DNA of 33,046 bases, from the NCBI RefSeq assembly GCF_012524115.1, contig NZ_JAAZWB010000024.1:1-33046 (forward strand). Reading direction: 5' to 3'. The notes under the pieces are model-generated. The model did no database searches and was not told the DNA's origin. It saw only the letters and a program-made list of their open reading frames with translations. Positions within the stretch are counted from its first letter, which is position 1. Each line of letters starts with the position of its first letter. This stretch comes from Bacillus sp. RO1. GTDB taxonomy: Bacteria > Bacillota > Bacilli > Bacillales > Bacillaceae_I. A program made the position numbers and the translations under genes. This document shows positions 7,771 to 16,981 of this stretch, in pieces.

Positions 7771-7982
7771 ATTTGTCCGAAGTTTTGCCGTTTTTGACCG
7801 AAGTTTTGGCAAAGTTGGCCGAAGATTTCGCGATTTTGACCGAAGATTGGACATAGTTGTCCGAACGAAAATTTGAAATGTCCAAACATCTTGGATTTTT
7901 GACCGAACAGTCCCCATCAATTGTCCGAAACTACCCCTAAAACCATGCGGAAATGTCCGAACTGTATGGGAAAGTGTCCGAA
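7771..7982. repeat. phased motif array B (21-bp period)
   Basis: The motif TTGWCCGAA (with minor variants) recurs with its CC at 7777, 7798, 7819, 7840, 7861, 7882, 7903, 7925, 7957 and 7978. The spacings are 21 (six times), 22, 32 and 21 bp, so every copy lies on about the same face of the helix (two or three turns). The 12-14 bp between motifs are A/T rich and mostly unrelated. It lies in the 915-nt gap between glmM and glmS. Because 21 is a multiple of three, all three minus frames stay open and read as heptads; I do not regard them as genes. From 7983 to 8160 I see only weak short hairpins, such as GTGAGT/ACTCAC at 8070-8086. Confidence 0.8.
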
Positions 7983-8160
7983 TGCTTTTTTAACCAAAAA
8001 AAAAGCGGGAAATTCGCTTATTTAAACAATCAAAAGCGTCATTTTCTATCTAATGCCTAATCCAACACCGTGAGTAGCTAACTCACTACCCTATTCATAC
8101 CAGTAGCATAAGTCAAAATGCCCCCACTTTTTCATAAAATGGAAATAATCCACATAATTG

Positions 8161-8189
8161 TTGACGAATTGGGGTATGGAAGGTAAGAT
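8161..8189 (+). promoter_or_regulatory. SigA promoter of glmS
   Basis: TTGACG (8161-8166), a 17-bp spacer and TAAGAT (8184-8189). Transcription would start near 8196, about 60 nt before the ribozyme cleavage site. Confidence 0.75.
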
Positions 8190-8255
8190 ATTATTTGTTG
8201 CTATTCAAGAATGGAAAGGAGCATCAAAGCCATACAACAATAACTAGATACACAA

Positions 8256-8403
8256 AGCGCCTGAACTAAGCGATGGACGAATCAATGCTTAGTTGACGAG
8301 GAGGAGGTTTATCGATCTATCGGCGGATGCCTCCCGGTTGCCAATCACAACCGACTCAGGGACAGTTTAAAGCATAAAGGCAACTTTATGTACAAAGACT
8401 GTT
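8256..8403 (+). ncRNA. glmS ribozyme/riboswitch
   Basis: The leader shows the conserved glmS ribozyme text: AGCGCC at the cleavage site, GACGAGGAGGAGGTTTATCGA (8295-8315), then CGGCGGATGCCTCCCGG (8321-8337). Helix P2-type pairing is seen as AACTAAGC/GCTTAGTT. Downstream are a CATAAAG/CTTTATG hairpin and an ACAGT/ACTGT closing pair. In the family, glucosamine-6-phosphate acts as cofactor for self-cleavage just 5' of the G in GCGCC, here between A8256 and G8257, and the cleaved mRNA is then degraded. This gives feedback control of glmS. The 3' boundary is approximate. Confidence 0.95.
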
Positions 8404-8504
8404 ACTATGATTACCAAATTATTTTATAGGTAATGTGGGGGCAAGACTGTCCCCTAATTATGGTGTGCTTTCTTGTCCCTGCAACTCTAGGGAGGAAACT
8501 ATTT

Positions 8505-10310
8505 ATGTGCGGAATCGTAGGATATATCGGAACACAAGATACAAAGGAAATTCTTTTAAAAGGTCTAGAAAAGCTTGAATACCGTGGATATGACTCTGCT
8601 GGGATCGCTGTTATGAACGAGAGCGGCGTACACGTATTCAAGGAAAAAGGCCGTATTGCTGACCTTCGCGAAGTAGTGGACAATGACGTTTCAGCTTCAA
8701 CTGGAATCGGTCATACTCGCTGGGCAACTCACGGTGTACCAAGTAAAGTGAATGCGCATCCACACCAAAGTACGTCTGGTCGCTTTACACTTGTACACAA
8801 CGGTGTCATCGAGAACTATTCACAATTAAAGCGCGAACACTTACAAGGCGTAGAACTAGTAAGTGAAACTGATACAGAAGTAGTCGTACAGATCATCGAG
8901 AAATTTGCAAACGAAGGACAGCATGTGGAAGAAGCGATGCGTCGCACTCTTTCCATCCTAAAAGGTTCTTACGCGATTGCTTTACTGGACAATGAAGACC
9001 CAGAAACAATCTATGTTGGAAAAAATAAGAGCCCGCTATTAGTTGGAGTAGGCAAAGGCGACTTCAACGTGGTGGCAAGTGACGCAATGGCAATGATCCA
9101 AGTAACAGATCAATTCGTTGAGCTGATGGATAAAGAGATGGTTATCGTGAAGAAAGAAGCGGTAACGATTAAAAAGCTGAACGGTGAAATTATCGAGCGT
9201 GCGCCATACACTGCTGAACTTGATGCAAGTGATATCGAAAAAGGCACATACCCACATTACATGTTAAAAGAAATTGATGAGCAGCCATTAGTAATCCGTA
9301 AGCTCGTCCAAAAATACCAAAACGAAAGCGGCGAGTTGACGATTGATGCCGATATCATCAACGCTGTTAACCAATCTGACCGCATCTACATCGTAGCAGC
9401 AGGAACAAGCTACCACGCAGGTCTAGTTGGAGCGCAAATGATTGAAAAGCTTGCAAAGGTACCGGTCGAAGTACACGTAGCAAGTGAGTTCAACTACAAC
9501 ATGCCAATTCTTTCTGAAAAACCGCTATTCATCTTCATCTCTCAAAGTGGAGAAACAGCGGACAGCCGTGCAGTACTTGTACAAGTAAAAGAGTTGGGTT
9601 ACCCAGCACTTACTGTTACAAACGTACAAGGATCCACACTTTCCCGTGAAGCAGATTTCACATTGCTACTTCACGCAGGCCCTGAGATCGCCGTAGCTTC
9701 TACAAAAGCATACACGGCACAACTTGGCGTTCTGTCTATTTTCGCTGCAGTACTAGCGGAATCTAAAGGTCACAACCTAGAATTCGACCTAGTGCAAGAC
9801 CTAGGAATTGTTGCAAACGCAATGGAAGTCCTTTGTGATGCAAAAGAAGAGCTAGAAGATATTGCGCGTAAATTCTTGGCAACAACAAGAAACTGCTTCT
9901 TCATCGGCCGTACAATGGACTACTATGTTGGCCTTGAAGGTGCATTGAAACTAAAAGAAATCTCCTACATCCAAGCAGAAGGATTTGCTGGAGGAGAATT
10001 GAAGCACGGAACGATTGCCCTAATCGAAAATGGTACACCAGTTATCGCGATCTCTACGCAAGAACAAGTGGACTTAAGCATCCGCGGTAACGTGAAAGAG
10101 GTAGTAGCACGCGGTGCAAACCCTTGTATCATCTCCATGAAAGGCTTAGAAACAGAAGAAGATAGCTTTGTTGTACCACAAGTAAACGAACTGCTATCTC
10201 CACTAGTTTCCGTTATTCCGTTGCAATTGATCTCTTACTACGCAGCACTTCACAGAGATTGTGACGTAGATAAGCCACGTAACCTGGCGAAGAGTGTTAC
10301 GGTGGAATAA
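8505..10310 (+). CDS. glmS: glutamine--fructose-6-phosphate aminotransferase
   Basis: Makes glucosamine-6-phosphate from fructose-6-phosphate and glutamine, the first step of amino-sugar synthesis. The 601-aa product begins MCGIVGYIG, leaving the catalytic N-terminal cysteine after Met removal. The class II glutaminase domain (to about residue 240) has [11 protein letters not shown], and two SIS sugar-isomerase domains follow ([29 protein letters not shown]), ending in [17 protein letters not shown] chose ATG 8505 because of that end and the AGGGAGGAAA site; a longer frame from 8433 is leader. Control is by the ribozyme upstream. The coding sequence is rich in regular, codon-optimised runs typical of a highly expressed gene. 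Confidence 0.97.
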   Translation: MCGIVGYIGTQDTKEILLKGLEKLEYRGYDSAGIAVMNESGVHVFKEKGRIADLREVVDNDVSASTGIGHTRWATHGVPSKVNAHPHQSTSGRFTLVHNGVIENYSQLKREHLQGVELVSETDTEVVVQIIEKFANEGQHVEEAMRRTLSILKGSYAIALLDNEDPETIYVGKNKSPLLVGVGKGDFNVVASDAMAMIQVTDQFVELMDKEMVIVKKEAVTIKKLNGEIIERAPYTAELDASDIEKGTYPHYMLKEIDEQPLVIRKLVQKYQNESGELTIDADIINAVNQSDRIYIVAAGTSYHAGLVGAQMIEKLAKVPVEVHVASEFNYNMPILSEKPLFIFISQSGETADSRAVLVQVKELGYPALTVTNVQGSTLSREADFTLLLHAGPEIAVASTKAYTAQLGVLSIFAAVLAESKGHNLEFDLVQDLGIVANAMEVLCDAKEELEDIARKFLATTRNCFFIGRTMDYYVGLEGALKLKEISYIQAEGFAGGELKHGTIALIENGTPVIAISTQEQVDLSIRGNVKEVVARGANPCIISMKGLETEEDSFVVPQVNELLSPLVSVIPLQLISYYAALHRDCDVDKPRNLAKSVTVE

Positions 10311-10361
10311 TAAAATGAACAACAAATGCGGCTGGGACAAAAGTGTTTTAGTCTAAATAAA

Positions 10362-10404
10362 ACCCGAACTAATATAAAATCTTATATTAGTTCGGGTCTT
10401 TTTT
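10362..10404. terminator. bidirectional terminator of glmS / rocR, inside the repeat
   Basis: ACCCGAACTAATATAA (10362-10377) pairs with TTATATTAGTTCGGGT (10382-10397) perfectly over 16 bp, followed by a T run. It is the only good terminator after glmS, so the repeat seems to supply it. Confidence 0.85.
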
Positions 10405-10440
10405 CGTTTAAAAAATACACTTATTTTTTGGGTTGCACCA

Positions 10441-10565
10441 GCTGTTGATTGGAGCAAAAGGCGAAGACTCCTGAGGGAAATAGCGGTAGCTTGAGACCCC
10501 GCAGCGGAGCGAGGAGGCTCAAGCACCGCCCTAGGAAAGCGAAGCCATTTGTGGAGATCAACAAC
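10441..10565. repeat. nested 125-bp palindromic element, copy 1
   Basis: Ends GCTGTTGATT / GATCAACAAC are inverted. The core folds as TAGCGGTAGCTTGAG pairing with CTCAAGCACCGCCCTA around a GC-rich loop. It belongs to the GTTGATTGGAG...AAATCAAC type of small repeat that I recall as widespread in Bacillaceae. It is much richer in G+C than the surroundings. Confidence 0.7.
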
Positions 10566-10710
10566 GGTATTTAGAGCCAATACCTATGACACCTAAATTG
10601 TTCGTCTTTTATTAGGTTTTTTTAGTTTTGTCCCAGCCTCATTTTTGAATTCACCTATAATACAAAATTAAACTTTCCTTTATTTAGGTTTATGAGTAAT
10701 CTATTTCCCC

Positions 10711-12123
10711 TTATTTTACTTCATATTTCTTTAATCGATATTGTAAACTCTGTCTGCTCATTCCTAACGCTTTAGCAGTTTTTGAAATGTTAGAGTCATG
10801 TTGCTCCAAAGCTTTAAGTAAATATGCTTTTTCAGCCTCCTCCATATGTGATTCAAAGGATTGAATGCTGTCTTCCGGTTCCGGTTCAACTAGTTGATTC
10901 TTAGTGGAAGCAAAGCCTGTTTCTTTAAAATTTGTTTTCTTTCTAAAAGGAAGGGGCAGATGGGAAAATGTAATGATATCCTCGTAATCTAATAGGTTCA
11001 TTGCACCTTCAATAATGTGTTCAAGTTCCCTCACATTTCCAGGCCAGTCATATTCAAAAAACAATTCAAGCACATCTTTGCTAATCCCTCTTATATTCAT
11101 ATTGAATAGATCATTATATTTCTCAATGAATGAGTTAACAAGTAAAGGAATATCCTCTTTTCTTTCCCGAAGAGGAGGGATAAAAATCGAAACAACACCT
11201 AATCGATAATAGAGGTCCTTACGCAAATTGCCATTTGCAATCGCATCTATCGGATCTTCATTAATTGTGGCTATAATACGGACATCGATTTTTTTATCTT
11301 GGATATCTCCGACTCTACGAATTGATTTTTCTTGTATCACACGTAATAGCTTTGCTTGTAAGGCAGGGTTTAACGAGTTAATTTCATCAAGTAAAAGTGT
11401 TCCACCCTGGGCTTGTTCGAATAAACCAGGCCGCTCAATTGATCCAGTAAAAGCCCCTTTTTTTGTACCAAAGAGCAATCCTTCAATTAAATTGTCTGGA
11501 AGTGCTGCGCAGTTTTGGCTGATGAATGGTTTGGATGAGCGAAGACTACCGTTATGGATACTTTGGGCAAATAATTCTTTACCTGTTCCTGTTTCTCCAA
11601 TTATCAAAACAGAGGAGGAAGTTCTTGTCGCTCGCTTACTATTTTCAATCACTTCAAACAGAGCTTCACTTTGACCAATTATGCTATCAAACGTGTACTT
11701 CGCATCTCCTTTTAGGAGGATGTTTTCACGAATAATTCGTTCAAGCTTTGTAACATCTTTCGCGATTTCGATTGCACCAATTACTTGATTTTCCTCATTA
11801 AAGATAGGGTACGTGTCATTAATGGTCGTTATCTCTTGTCCTTTATTATTAAAATACGTTTGTTTCGTATTTTTTGTTGTAGTACCGTGGAGCAGTGCTT
11901 GTAAGAGTGTACTGTCTTTCTCTTCTGGAAACATAAAGACCTCCAGCAAAGACTTATTAATCACATCCTCTTCACACATTTCCTCAATTTCCGTCATTTT
12001 ACGATTATAGATTATGGTTTTTCCCTGTGTATCAATGGCATGTACTCCGACGTCCATCACCTCTAATAATTTTTTTAACATCGGTTTGTAATCCTGTTTC
12101 AGCCTTTCATTTTGTTCCCACAA
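10711..12123 (-). CDS. rocR: RocR-type SigL-dependent activator
   Basis: A bacterial enhancer-binding protein that activates SigL (sigma-54) promoters of arginine catabolism, in B. subtilis in response to ornithine or citrulline. Order: a PAS sensor domain (about residues 17-125), an AAA+ domain with Walker A GETGTGKE (about 176-183), the sigma-54 contact loop as GAFTGS rather than the usual GAFTGA (about 223-228) and Walker B LLLDEI (about 243-248), then a Fis-type helix-turn-helix (NISKTAKALGMSRQSLQYRL) at the C-terminus. I prefer TTG 12123 (470 aa), which has AGAGGTG 6 nt upstream; a GTG at 12132 would overlap that site. It diverges from rocA, whose control region carries RocR-like palindromes. 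Confidence 0.92.
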   Translation of the reverse strand: MWEQNERLKQDYKPMLKKLLEVMDVGVHAIDTQGKTIIYNRKMTEIEEMCEEDVINKSLLEVFMFPEEKDSTLLQALLHGTTTKNTKQTYFNNKGQEITTINDTYPIFNEENQVIGAIEIAKDVTKLERIIRENILLKGDAKYTFDSIIGQSEALFEVIENSKRATRTSSSVLIIGETGTGKELFAQSIHNGSLRSSKPFISQNCAALPDNLIEGLLFGTKKGAFTGSIERPGLFEQAQGGTLLLDEINSLNPALQAKLLRVIQEKSIRRVGDIQDKKIDVRIIATINEDPIDAIANGNLRKDLYYRLGVVSIFIPPLRERKEDIPLLVNSFIEKYNDLFNMNIRGISKDVLELFFEYDWPGNVRELEHIIEGAMNLLDYEDIITFSHLPLPFRKKTNFKETGFASTKNQLVEPEPEDSIQSFESHMEEAEKAYLLKALEQHDSNISKTAKALGMSRQSLQYRLKKYEVK

Positions 12124-12180
12124 TGTAAGCACCTCTAATCGAACAAGTTTTCTTCTAGTTTAGGGTATGGATTGATAAGG

Positions 12181-12240
12181 TGCAATGTATTTTTGCGATA
12201 TTGACATATTAAAGTAAGATAAGTGCAAAAAACCATTGCT
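12181..12240 (+). promoter_or_regulatory. two candidate RocR upstream activating sites
   Basis: TGCAATGTATTTTTGCG (12181-12197) matches 13 of 16 positions, and TGCAAAAAACCATTGCT (12224-12240) about 11 of 16, of the palindrome I recall for B. subtilis RocR (TGCAAAAT-N-ATTTTGCA). Their centres are 43 bp apart (about four helical turns) and about 118 and 75 bp before the predicted start of rocA transcription. The second site is weak on its right half. Confidence 0.65.
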
Positions 12241-12279
12241 TTGTATGGCGTACATTCCCATAAACACACCGTTTAATAG

Positions 12280-12296
12280 TTGGCACGATTCTTGCT
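12280..12296 (+). promoter_or_regulatory. SigL (sigma-54) -24/-12 promoter of rocA-rocD-rocG
   Basis: TTGGCAC-GATTC-TTGCT has the GG and GC dinucleotides in the exact 12-bp spacing of sigma-54 promoters. The start would be near 12307, about 31 nt before the rocA start. Confidence 0.92.
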
Positions 12297-12337
12297 TATA
12301 TAGTCGGTGTAAAGAATTTTAAAAGGGGATGAGTGGT

Positions 12338-13885
12338 TTGGTCCAATCATATAAACATGAACCATTTTGTGATTTTACAAATCAGAGCAATGTAAAAGAA
12401 TTTGAAGCGGCACTACACAAAGTAGAATCTGAATTAGGGAAGCATTATCCCCTTATCATAGGCGGAGAAAGAATTTTTACGGAAGAATCCATTGTATCTA
12501 TAAATCCTGCAAATAGGGAAGAAGTAGTTGGTCGTGTATCAAAAGCGACACAACAGCTCGCTGAAAAAGCGATGAAAGAGGCAGATCGGACATTTCAAAC
12601 TTGGAGAAAATCCAAGGTCGAGATGAGAGCGGATATTTTATTCAAAGCTTCTGCTATTGTACGCCGTCGAAAGCATGAGTTCTCTGCGGTTTTAGTGAAA
12701 GAAGCCGGGAAACCTTGGAATGAAGCGGATGCGGATACGGCTGAAGCTATTGACTTCATGGAGTATTATGCTCGTCAAATGCTGAAGTTGAAAGATGGGA
12801 TTCCAGTGGAGAGTCGTTCAATGGAATACAATCGTTTTAATTACATCCCATTGGGAGTTGGAGTCATTATTTCTCCATGGAACTTTCCATTTGCTATCAT
12901 GGCGGGAATGACGACTGCAGCATTAGTTACAGGAAATACAGTGTTACTTAAACCAGCGAGTACAACACCAGTGATTGCCGCAAAATTTATGGAGGTTTTA
13001 GAAGAAGCGGGATTGCCTGCAGGTGTTGTGAACTATATCCCTGGGAGTGGTGTAGAGGTAGGGGATTACTTGGTCGACCATCCACGTACACGTTTTATCA
13101 GCTTTACTGGGTCTCGTGATGTTGGATTGCGAATTTATGAGCGGGCTTCTAAATTAAACCCTGGGCAAATTTGGTTAAAACGAGTGGTTGCTGAAATGGG
13201 TGGAAAAGACACGATCGTCGTGGATAATGAAGCAGATCTAGAGTTAGCAGCGCAATCAATCGTTGCATCTGCCTTTGGTTTCTCCGGACAAAAATGTTCT
13301 GCCTGCTCAAGAGCGGTTGTTCTAGAAGATGTTTATGATCAAGTGCTAGAGCGAGTTGTGGAGTTAACAAAAGAATTAACGGTAGGAGATCCTACACAAC
13401 GATCGAATAAGATGGGTCCTGTAAATGACCAAGGTGCATTTGATAAAATCATGAGCTATATTGCGATTGGAAAAGAAGAAGGCAAGTTAATGTTCGGTGG
13501 GGAAGGTGAAGATAAAAAAGGCTGGTTTATCCAACCAACTATTTTTGCTGATGTAGAGGAAAACGCACGAATAATGAAAGAAGAAATTTTTGGACCTGTA
13601 GTTGCGTTTTGTAAAGCAAAGGATTTTAACCATGCCATTGATATTGCAAACAACACAGAATATGGGTTAACCGGAGCGGTGATTACGAATAATCGCAAAA
13701 ACATAGAGAAGGCACGTGAAGACTTCCACGTCGGTAACCTTTACTTTAACCGTGGCTGCACAGGAGCAATCGTAGGATATCAACCATTTGGCGGATTTAA
13801 CATGTCTGGAACAGACTCAAAAGCCGGAGGACCGGACTACTTATTACTTCATTTACAAGGGAAAACAACTTCTGAAATGCTTTAA
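12338..13885 (+). CDS. rocA: L-glutamate gamma-semialdehyde dehydrogenase (P5C dehydrogenase)
   Basis: Oxidises glutamate semialdehyde/1-pyrroline-5-carboxylate to glutamate with NAD. The aldehyde dehydrogenase fold is clear: [21 protein letters not shown], catalytic E286 in VAEMGGKD and catalytic C320 in [12 protein letters not shown], then EEIFGPV. I chose TTG 12338 (515 aa): AAAAGGGG then has normal spacing, and the N-terminus up to HEPF is as long as in B. subtilis RocA. An ATG at 12329 abuts the ribosome site. It is first in rocA-rocD-rocG-lipoyl, all on one strand with no terminator seen between them. Confidence 0.95.
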   Translation: MVQSYKHEPFCDFTNQSNVKEFEAALHKVESELGKHYPLIIGGERIFTEESIVSINPANREEVVGRVSKATQQLAEKAMKEADRTFQTWRKSKVEMRADILFKASAIVRRRKHEFSAVLVKEAGKPWNEADADTAEAIDFMEYYARQMLKLKDGIPVESRSMEYNRFNYIPLGVGVIISPWNFPFAIMAGMTTAALVTGNTVLLKPASTTPVIAAKFMEVLEEAGLPAGVVNYIPGSGVEVGDYLVDHPRTRFISFTGSRDVGLRIYERASKLNPGQIWLKRVVAEMGGKDTIVVDNEADLELAAQSIVASAFGFSGQKCSACSRAVVLEDVYDQVLERVVELTKELTVGDPTQRSNKMGPVNDQGAFDKIMSYIAIGKEEGKLMFGGEGEDKKGWFIQPTIFADVEENARIMKEEIFGPVVAFCKAKDFNHAIDIANNTEYGLTGAVITNNRKNIEKAREDFHVGNLYFNRGCTGAIVGYQPFGGFNMSGTDSKAGGPDYLLLHLQGKTTSEML

Positions 13886-13960
13886 AGAAAGGCTATGTTT
13901 TATTAGCGTTGATTTCAGGCTAGCATAAAGAAAAAATAGTAAATTTAGGTGGGATATAAA

Positions 13961-15157
13961 ATGCCAACATTGACTGAAGGTTTAATTGAGCAAACAGAAA
14001 AGTACGGTGCAAAGAATTATCATCCGCTTCCAATAGTCATTTCAAAAGCGGAAGGTGTATGGGTGGAAGATCCTGAAGGAAATAAATACATGGATATGTT
14101 AAGTGCATATTCCGCAGTGAACCAAGGACATAGACACCCCAAAATCATCCAAGCTCTAAAAGATCAAGCGGACCGAGTAACTCTTACATCAAGAGCATTT
14201 CATAACGATCAATTAGGACCGTGGTATGAAAAAATAGCAAAGGTAACAAAAAAGGAAATGGCTCTTCCGATGAACACTGGAGCAGAGGCGGTGGAAACAG
14301 CGATAAAAACGGTTAGACGCTGGGGCTACCATGTAAAGGGAATTGCTGAAAATCAAGCAGAAATAATTGCATGTACCGGAAACTTTCATGGCAGAACAAT
14401 GTCAGCGGTATCACTTTCTTCAGAATCAGAATATAAGAAAGGCTTTGGTCCGATGTTACCGGGAATTAAATTAATTCCATATGGTGATATGGAAGCACTG
14501 CGTGAGGCAATCACTCCTAATACTGCTGCATTTTTGATAGAGCCTATTCAAGGTGAGGCAGGGATTGTTATTCCTCCCGCTGGTTTTCTAAAGGAAGCCT
14601 TTAACTTATGTAAGGAACAGAATGTATTATTTGTGGCAGATGAGATCCAATCGGGACTTGGACGATCAGGTAAAATGTTTGCTTGTGATTGGGAAAATGT
14701 CGTACCCGATATGTATATTTTAGGGAAAGCACTAGGCGGAGGCGTATTCCCAATATCGTGTGTTGTTGCAGACAAAGAGATTTTAGGTGTATTTAATCCT
14801 GGGTCCCATGGCTCCACTTTTGGAGGGAACCCAATGGCATGTGCAGTTTCCATCGCATCTCTTGAAGTGCTAGAAGAAGAAAAACTTACAGAACGTTCGA
14901 TGGATCTAGGAAACTACTTCATGAAACGTTTAAAAGAGATTAATAACCCAATAATCAAGGATATTCGTGGAAGAGGTTTATTTATTGGTGTCGAACTTCA
15001 TGAAGAGGCGAGACCATACTGTGAAGCTTTGAAAGAAACCGGTCTTTTATGTAAAGAAACCCATGATACAGTCATTCGCTTCGCACCGCCACTCATTATC
15101 ACGATTGAGGAACTAGATTGGGCGATTGAACGTATTCAACGCGTGTTAACTAAATAA
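13961..15157 (+). CDS. rocD: ornithine aminotransferase
   Basis: Transfers the delta-amino group of ornithine to 2-oxoglutarate, giving glutamate semialdehyde, the substrate of RocA. The 398-aa class III PLP aminotransferase has the [10 protein letters not shown] cofactor loop, [10 protein letters not shown] with D227, and the Schiff-base lysine K256 in [11 protein letters not shown] 13961 has AGGTGGG 7 nt upstream; a GTG at 13949 lies inside that site. It starts 75 nt after rocA and ends 19 nt before rocG. It uses the ornithine that arginase (1384-2286) makes. Confidence 0.95.
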   Translation: MPTLTEGLIEQTEKYGAKNYHPLPIVISKAEGVWVEDPEGNKYMDMLSAYSAVNQGHRHPKIIQALKDQADRVTLTSRAFHNDQLGPWYEKIAKVTKKEMALPMNTGAEAVETAIKTVRRWGYHVKGIAENQAEIIACTGNFHGRTMSAVSLSSESEYKKGFGPMLPGIKLIPYGDMEALREAITPNTAAFLIEPIQGEAGIVIPPAGFLKEAFNLCKEQNVLFVADEIQSGLGRSGKMFACDWENVVPDMYILGKALGGGVFPISCVVADKEILGVFNPGSHGSTFGGNPMACAVSIASLEVLEEEKLTERSMDLGNYFMKRLKEINNPIIKDIRGRGLFIGVELHEEARPYCEALKETGLLCKETHDTVIRFAPPLIITIEELDWAIERIQRVLTK

Positions 15158-15176
15158 TGATCCAAGGGGGCCAACC

Positions 15177-16445
15177 ATGAGTACTGTTGTTAAAAATGTC
15201 CAAGAAGAATCTTTAAATTTATTTACTTCCACTCAAGTTGTAATTAAAGAGGCATTAGAAAAACTAGGGTATTCCCATCAGCTATTTGAACTATTAAAAG
15301 AACCTCTTAGAATGTTGACAGTACGAATTCCTGTCAGAATGGATGATGGATCAACAAAAGTATTTACAGGATATCGTGCACAACATAATGACTCGGTTGG
15401 TCCGACGAAGGGGGGAATACGCTTCCATCCTGAGGTGGACGAGGAGGAAGTGAAGGCACTTTCAATGTGGATGAGCCTAAAATGTGGCATTGCGGACTTA
15501 CCATATGGAGGAGGAAAAGGTGGAATCATTTGCGATCCAAGGAAGATGTCTGCTACTGAGTTAGAACGACTCAGCAGAGGGTATGTAAGGGCAATCAGTC
15601 AAATTGTCGGCCCTACTAAGGATATTCCTGCTCCTGACGTATATACCAATTCACAAATTATGGCTTGGATGATGGATGAATATAGTCGGTTGCGTGAATT
15701 TGATTCGCCCGGCTTTATAACGGGTAAGCCCCTGGTACTTGGTGGGTCGCATGGGAGAGAAAAAGCAACGGCACTTGGTGTAACCATCTGTATAGAGGAA
15801 GCAGCAGCCAAAAAGGGAATTCCATTGAAAGGTGCTCGCGTGGTCATTCAGGGATTTGGCAACGCTGGTAGCTTTTTAGCAAAATTTATGCATGATGCGG
15901 GAGCAAAAGTGATTGGGATATCTGACGCATATGGTGCTTTGTATGATCCAGCAGGATTAGATATTGACTATTTACTTGATAAGAGAGATAGCTTTGGAAC
16001 AGTAACGACTCTTTTTGAACATACGATATCAAATGAACAATTATTAGAACTTGATTGTGATATCTTAGTTCCTGCGGCGATTTCAAATCAAATCACCGCT
16101 CAAAATGCCCATAAAATTAATGCGGCAATTGTAGTGGAAGCAGCCAATGGTCCAACCACTTTAGAAGCAACCAAGGTTTTAACAGAACGTGGCATACTTC
16201 TTGTTCCTGATGTGCTTGCAAGTGCCGGTGGTGTCACCGTTTCTTATTTTGAGTGGGTACAAAATAATCAAGGTTTTTATTGGCCCGAAGAAGAAGTTAT
16301 TGAAAAACTTAATAAAGTTATCGTTGAATCATTTAATCAAGTTTATCGTGTTTCTCAAGACAGAGACGTAAACATGCGTTTAGCTGCTTATATGGTTGGT
16401 GTTCGGAAAATGGCAGAAGCATCACAATTCCGAGGTTGGATTTAA
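15177..16445 (+). CDS. rocG: catabolic NAD-dependent glutamate dehydrogenase
   Basis: Deaminates glutamate to 2-oxoglutarate and ammonia, finishing the arginine route. The 422-aa protein has the substrate-binding [11 protein letters not shown] segment, catalytic K114 in PYGGGKGG, and the Rossmann [10 protein letters not shown] (about residues 225-234). Sequence fits RocG/GudB of Bacillus equally; the operon position argues for RocG. AAGGGGG lies 6 nt before the ATG. In B. subtilis rocG has its own SigL promoter and a distant downstream enhancer; here it is simply the third gene of the rocA transcript. Confidence 0.93.
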   Translation: MSTVVKNVQEESLNLFTSTQVVIKEALEKLGYSHQLFELLKEPLRMLTVRIPVRMDDGSTKVFTGYRAQHNDSVGPTKGGIRFHPEVDEEEVKALSMWMSLKCGIADLPYGGGKGGIICDPRKMSATELERLSRGYVRAISQIVGPTKDIPAPDVYTNSQIMAWMMDEYSRLREFDSPGFITGKPLVLGGSHGREKATALGVTICIEEAAAKKGIPLKGARVVIQGFGNAGSFLAKFMHDAGAKVIGISDAYGALYDPAGLDIDYLLDKRDSFGTVTTLFEHTISNEQLLELDCDILVPAAISNQITAQNAHKINAAIVVEAANGPTTLEATKVLTERGILLVPDVLASAGGVTVSYFEWVQNNQGFYWPEEEVIEKLNKVIVESFNQVYRVSQDRDVNMRLAAYMVGVRKMAEASQFRGWI

Positions 16446-16497
16446 TTATTATCCACTGGTTCAAACTGGTTCAACGAATTTACAAGGAGTGAAGAAT

Positions 16498-16752
16498 GTG
16501 ATCCAACGATATCATTCAATTAAGTGTCCATATGATGGAATAATTGAGAAAGTATACATTTGCGAAAATAGCCATGTATATGAATGGGAAAATCTTTTCT
16601 TAATCAAAACAACAGAAGGGAAGATAGAGGGAATCTCAGTAGGTGCAAGTGGACACATCATCTCCCTCGTAGTAAACCAAGGGGATCAGGTAAGACGGAA
16701 TATGCGATTAGCTTCTTTACAAGATGATTTTATTATCACAGGGTCTGATTGA
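16498..16752 (+). CDS. small biotinyl/lipoyl-like domain protein in the roc operon
   Basis: I recognise the fold, not the function. The 84-aa product reads as a single barrel-sandwich hybrid: CPYDGIIEKVYICENSHVYEWENLFLI then GKIEGISVGASGHIISLVVNQGDQVRRNMRLASL, the two symmetric halves seen in biotin- and lipoyl-carrier domains. The usual modified lysine motif (M-K-M or D-K at the hairpin) is absent, the turn being KTTEGKIEG, so it may be unmodified. The GTG at 16498 follows AAGGAGTGAAGA; a longer frame that begins inside rocG is not credible. It lies 52 nt after rocG and before the operon terminator, so it is RocR-controlled with the pathway enzymes. Confidence 0.75.
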   Translation: MIQRYHSIKCPYDGIIEKVYICENSHVYEWENLFLIKTTEGKIEGISVGASGHIISLVVNQGDQVRRNMRLASLQDDFIITGSD

Positions 16753-16771
16753 TATTATTTTTTATAGCCGT

Positions 16772-16802
16772 AAAAAGGTTTGGGATAACCCAAGCCTTTT
16801 TT
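16772..16802 (+). terminator. terminator of the rocA operon
   Basis: AAAAAGGTTTGGG pairs with CCCAAGCCTTTTT around ATAA, followed by T residues. Confidence 0.85.
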
Positions 16803-16837
16803 CTTATTTGAATACGGATCGGAACTAGTTTTTAATT

Positions 16838-16885
16838 AAAAAGAGGCTGCTAGCTAATCAGCTTTTACTGATTTTCTAGACAGCC
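16838..16885 (-). terminator. terminator of the YjiH-like gene
   Basis: GGCTG-CTAG-ATCAG pairs with CTGAT-CTAG-CAGCC as an interrupted stem (16845-16885). On the minus strand it is followed by TCTTTTT, so it fits the end of the gene at 16982. It may also work on the plus strand (ATTTTTAT follows). Confidence 0.65.
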
Positions 16886-16981
16886 ATTTTTATATAAAAG
16901 AAAAGCGAAAGGCACGAGACTCCCGAGACCCTCCACAACACAACAGAATGTAAACAGTAACACTAAATATTCAAGGTAAAC

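Larger units (their letters stand above)
10330..10638. repeat. composite interspersed repeat, copy 1
   Basis: Perfect 13-bp inverted ends GGCTGGGACAAAA (10330-10342) and TTTTGTCCCAGCC (10626-10638) bound a 309-bp non-coding element. Inside are a terminator hairpin (10362-10404), then a 125-bp palindromic element (10441-10565), then an A/T-rich tail. A second copy starts at 32796 and is about 90% alike over the roughly 235 bp that can be compared. No transposase is present; it resembles a non-autonomous MITE-like element or a transcription-end repeat. It fills the 400-nt space between convergent glmS and rocR. Confidence 0.8.

Noticed and set aside
7655-7920. Three overlapping minus-strand frames of 67-76 codons with heptad-like repeats (FGQ..., KTS..., RSK...)
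   Set aside because: They exist because the 21-bp DNA period is a multiple of three and poor in stops. All three frames are open, no ribosome site is seen, and the related arrays at 25449 and 26805 have a 20-bp period that cannot code.
8433-8504. 24-residue N-terminal extension of GlmS
   Set aside because: GlmS needs cysteine right after the initiator Met, and the AGGGAGG site points to ATG 8505.
16396-16497. Longer N-terminus for the lipoyl-like protein, starting inside rocG
   Set aside because: The AAGGAGTGAAGA site at about 16483 marks GTG 16498 as the start; the upstream part is rocG read in another frame.
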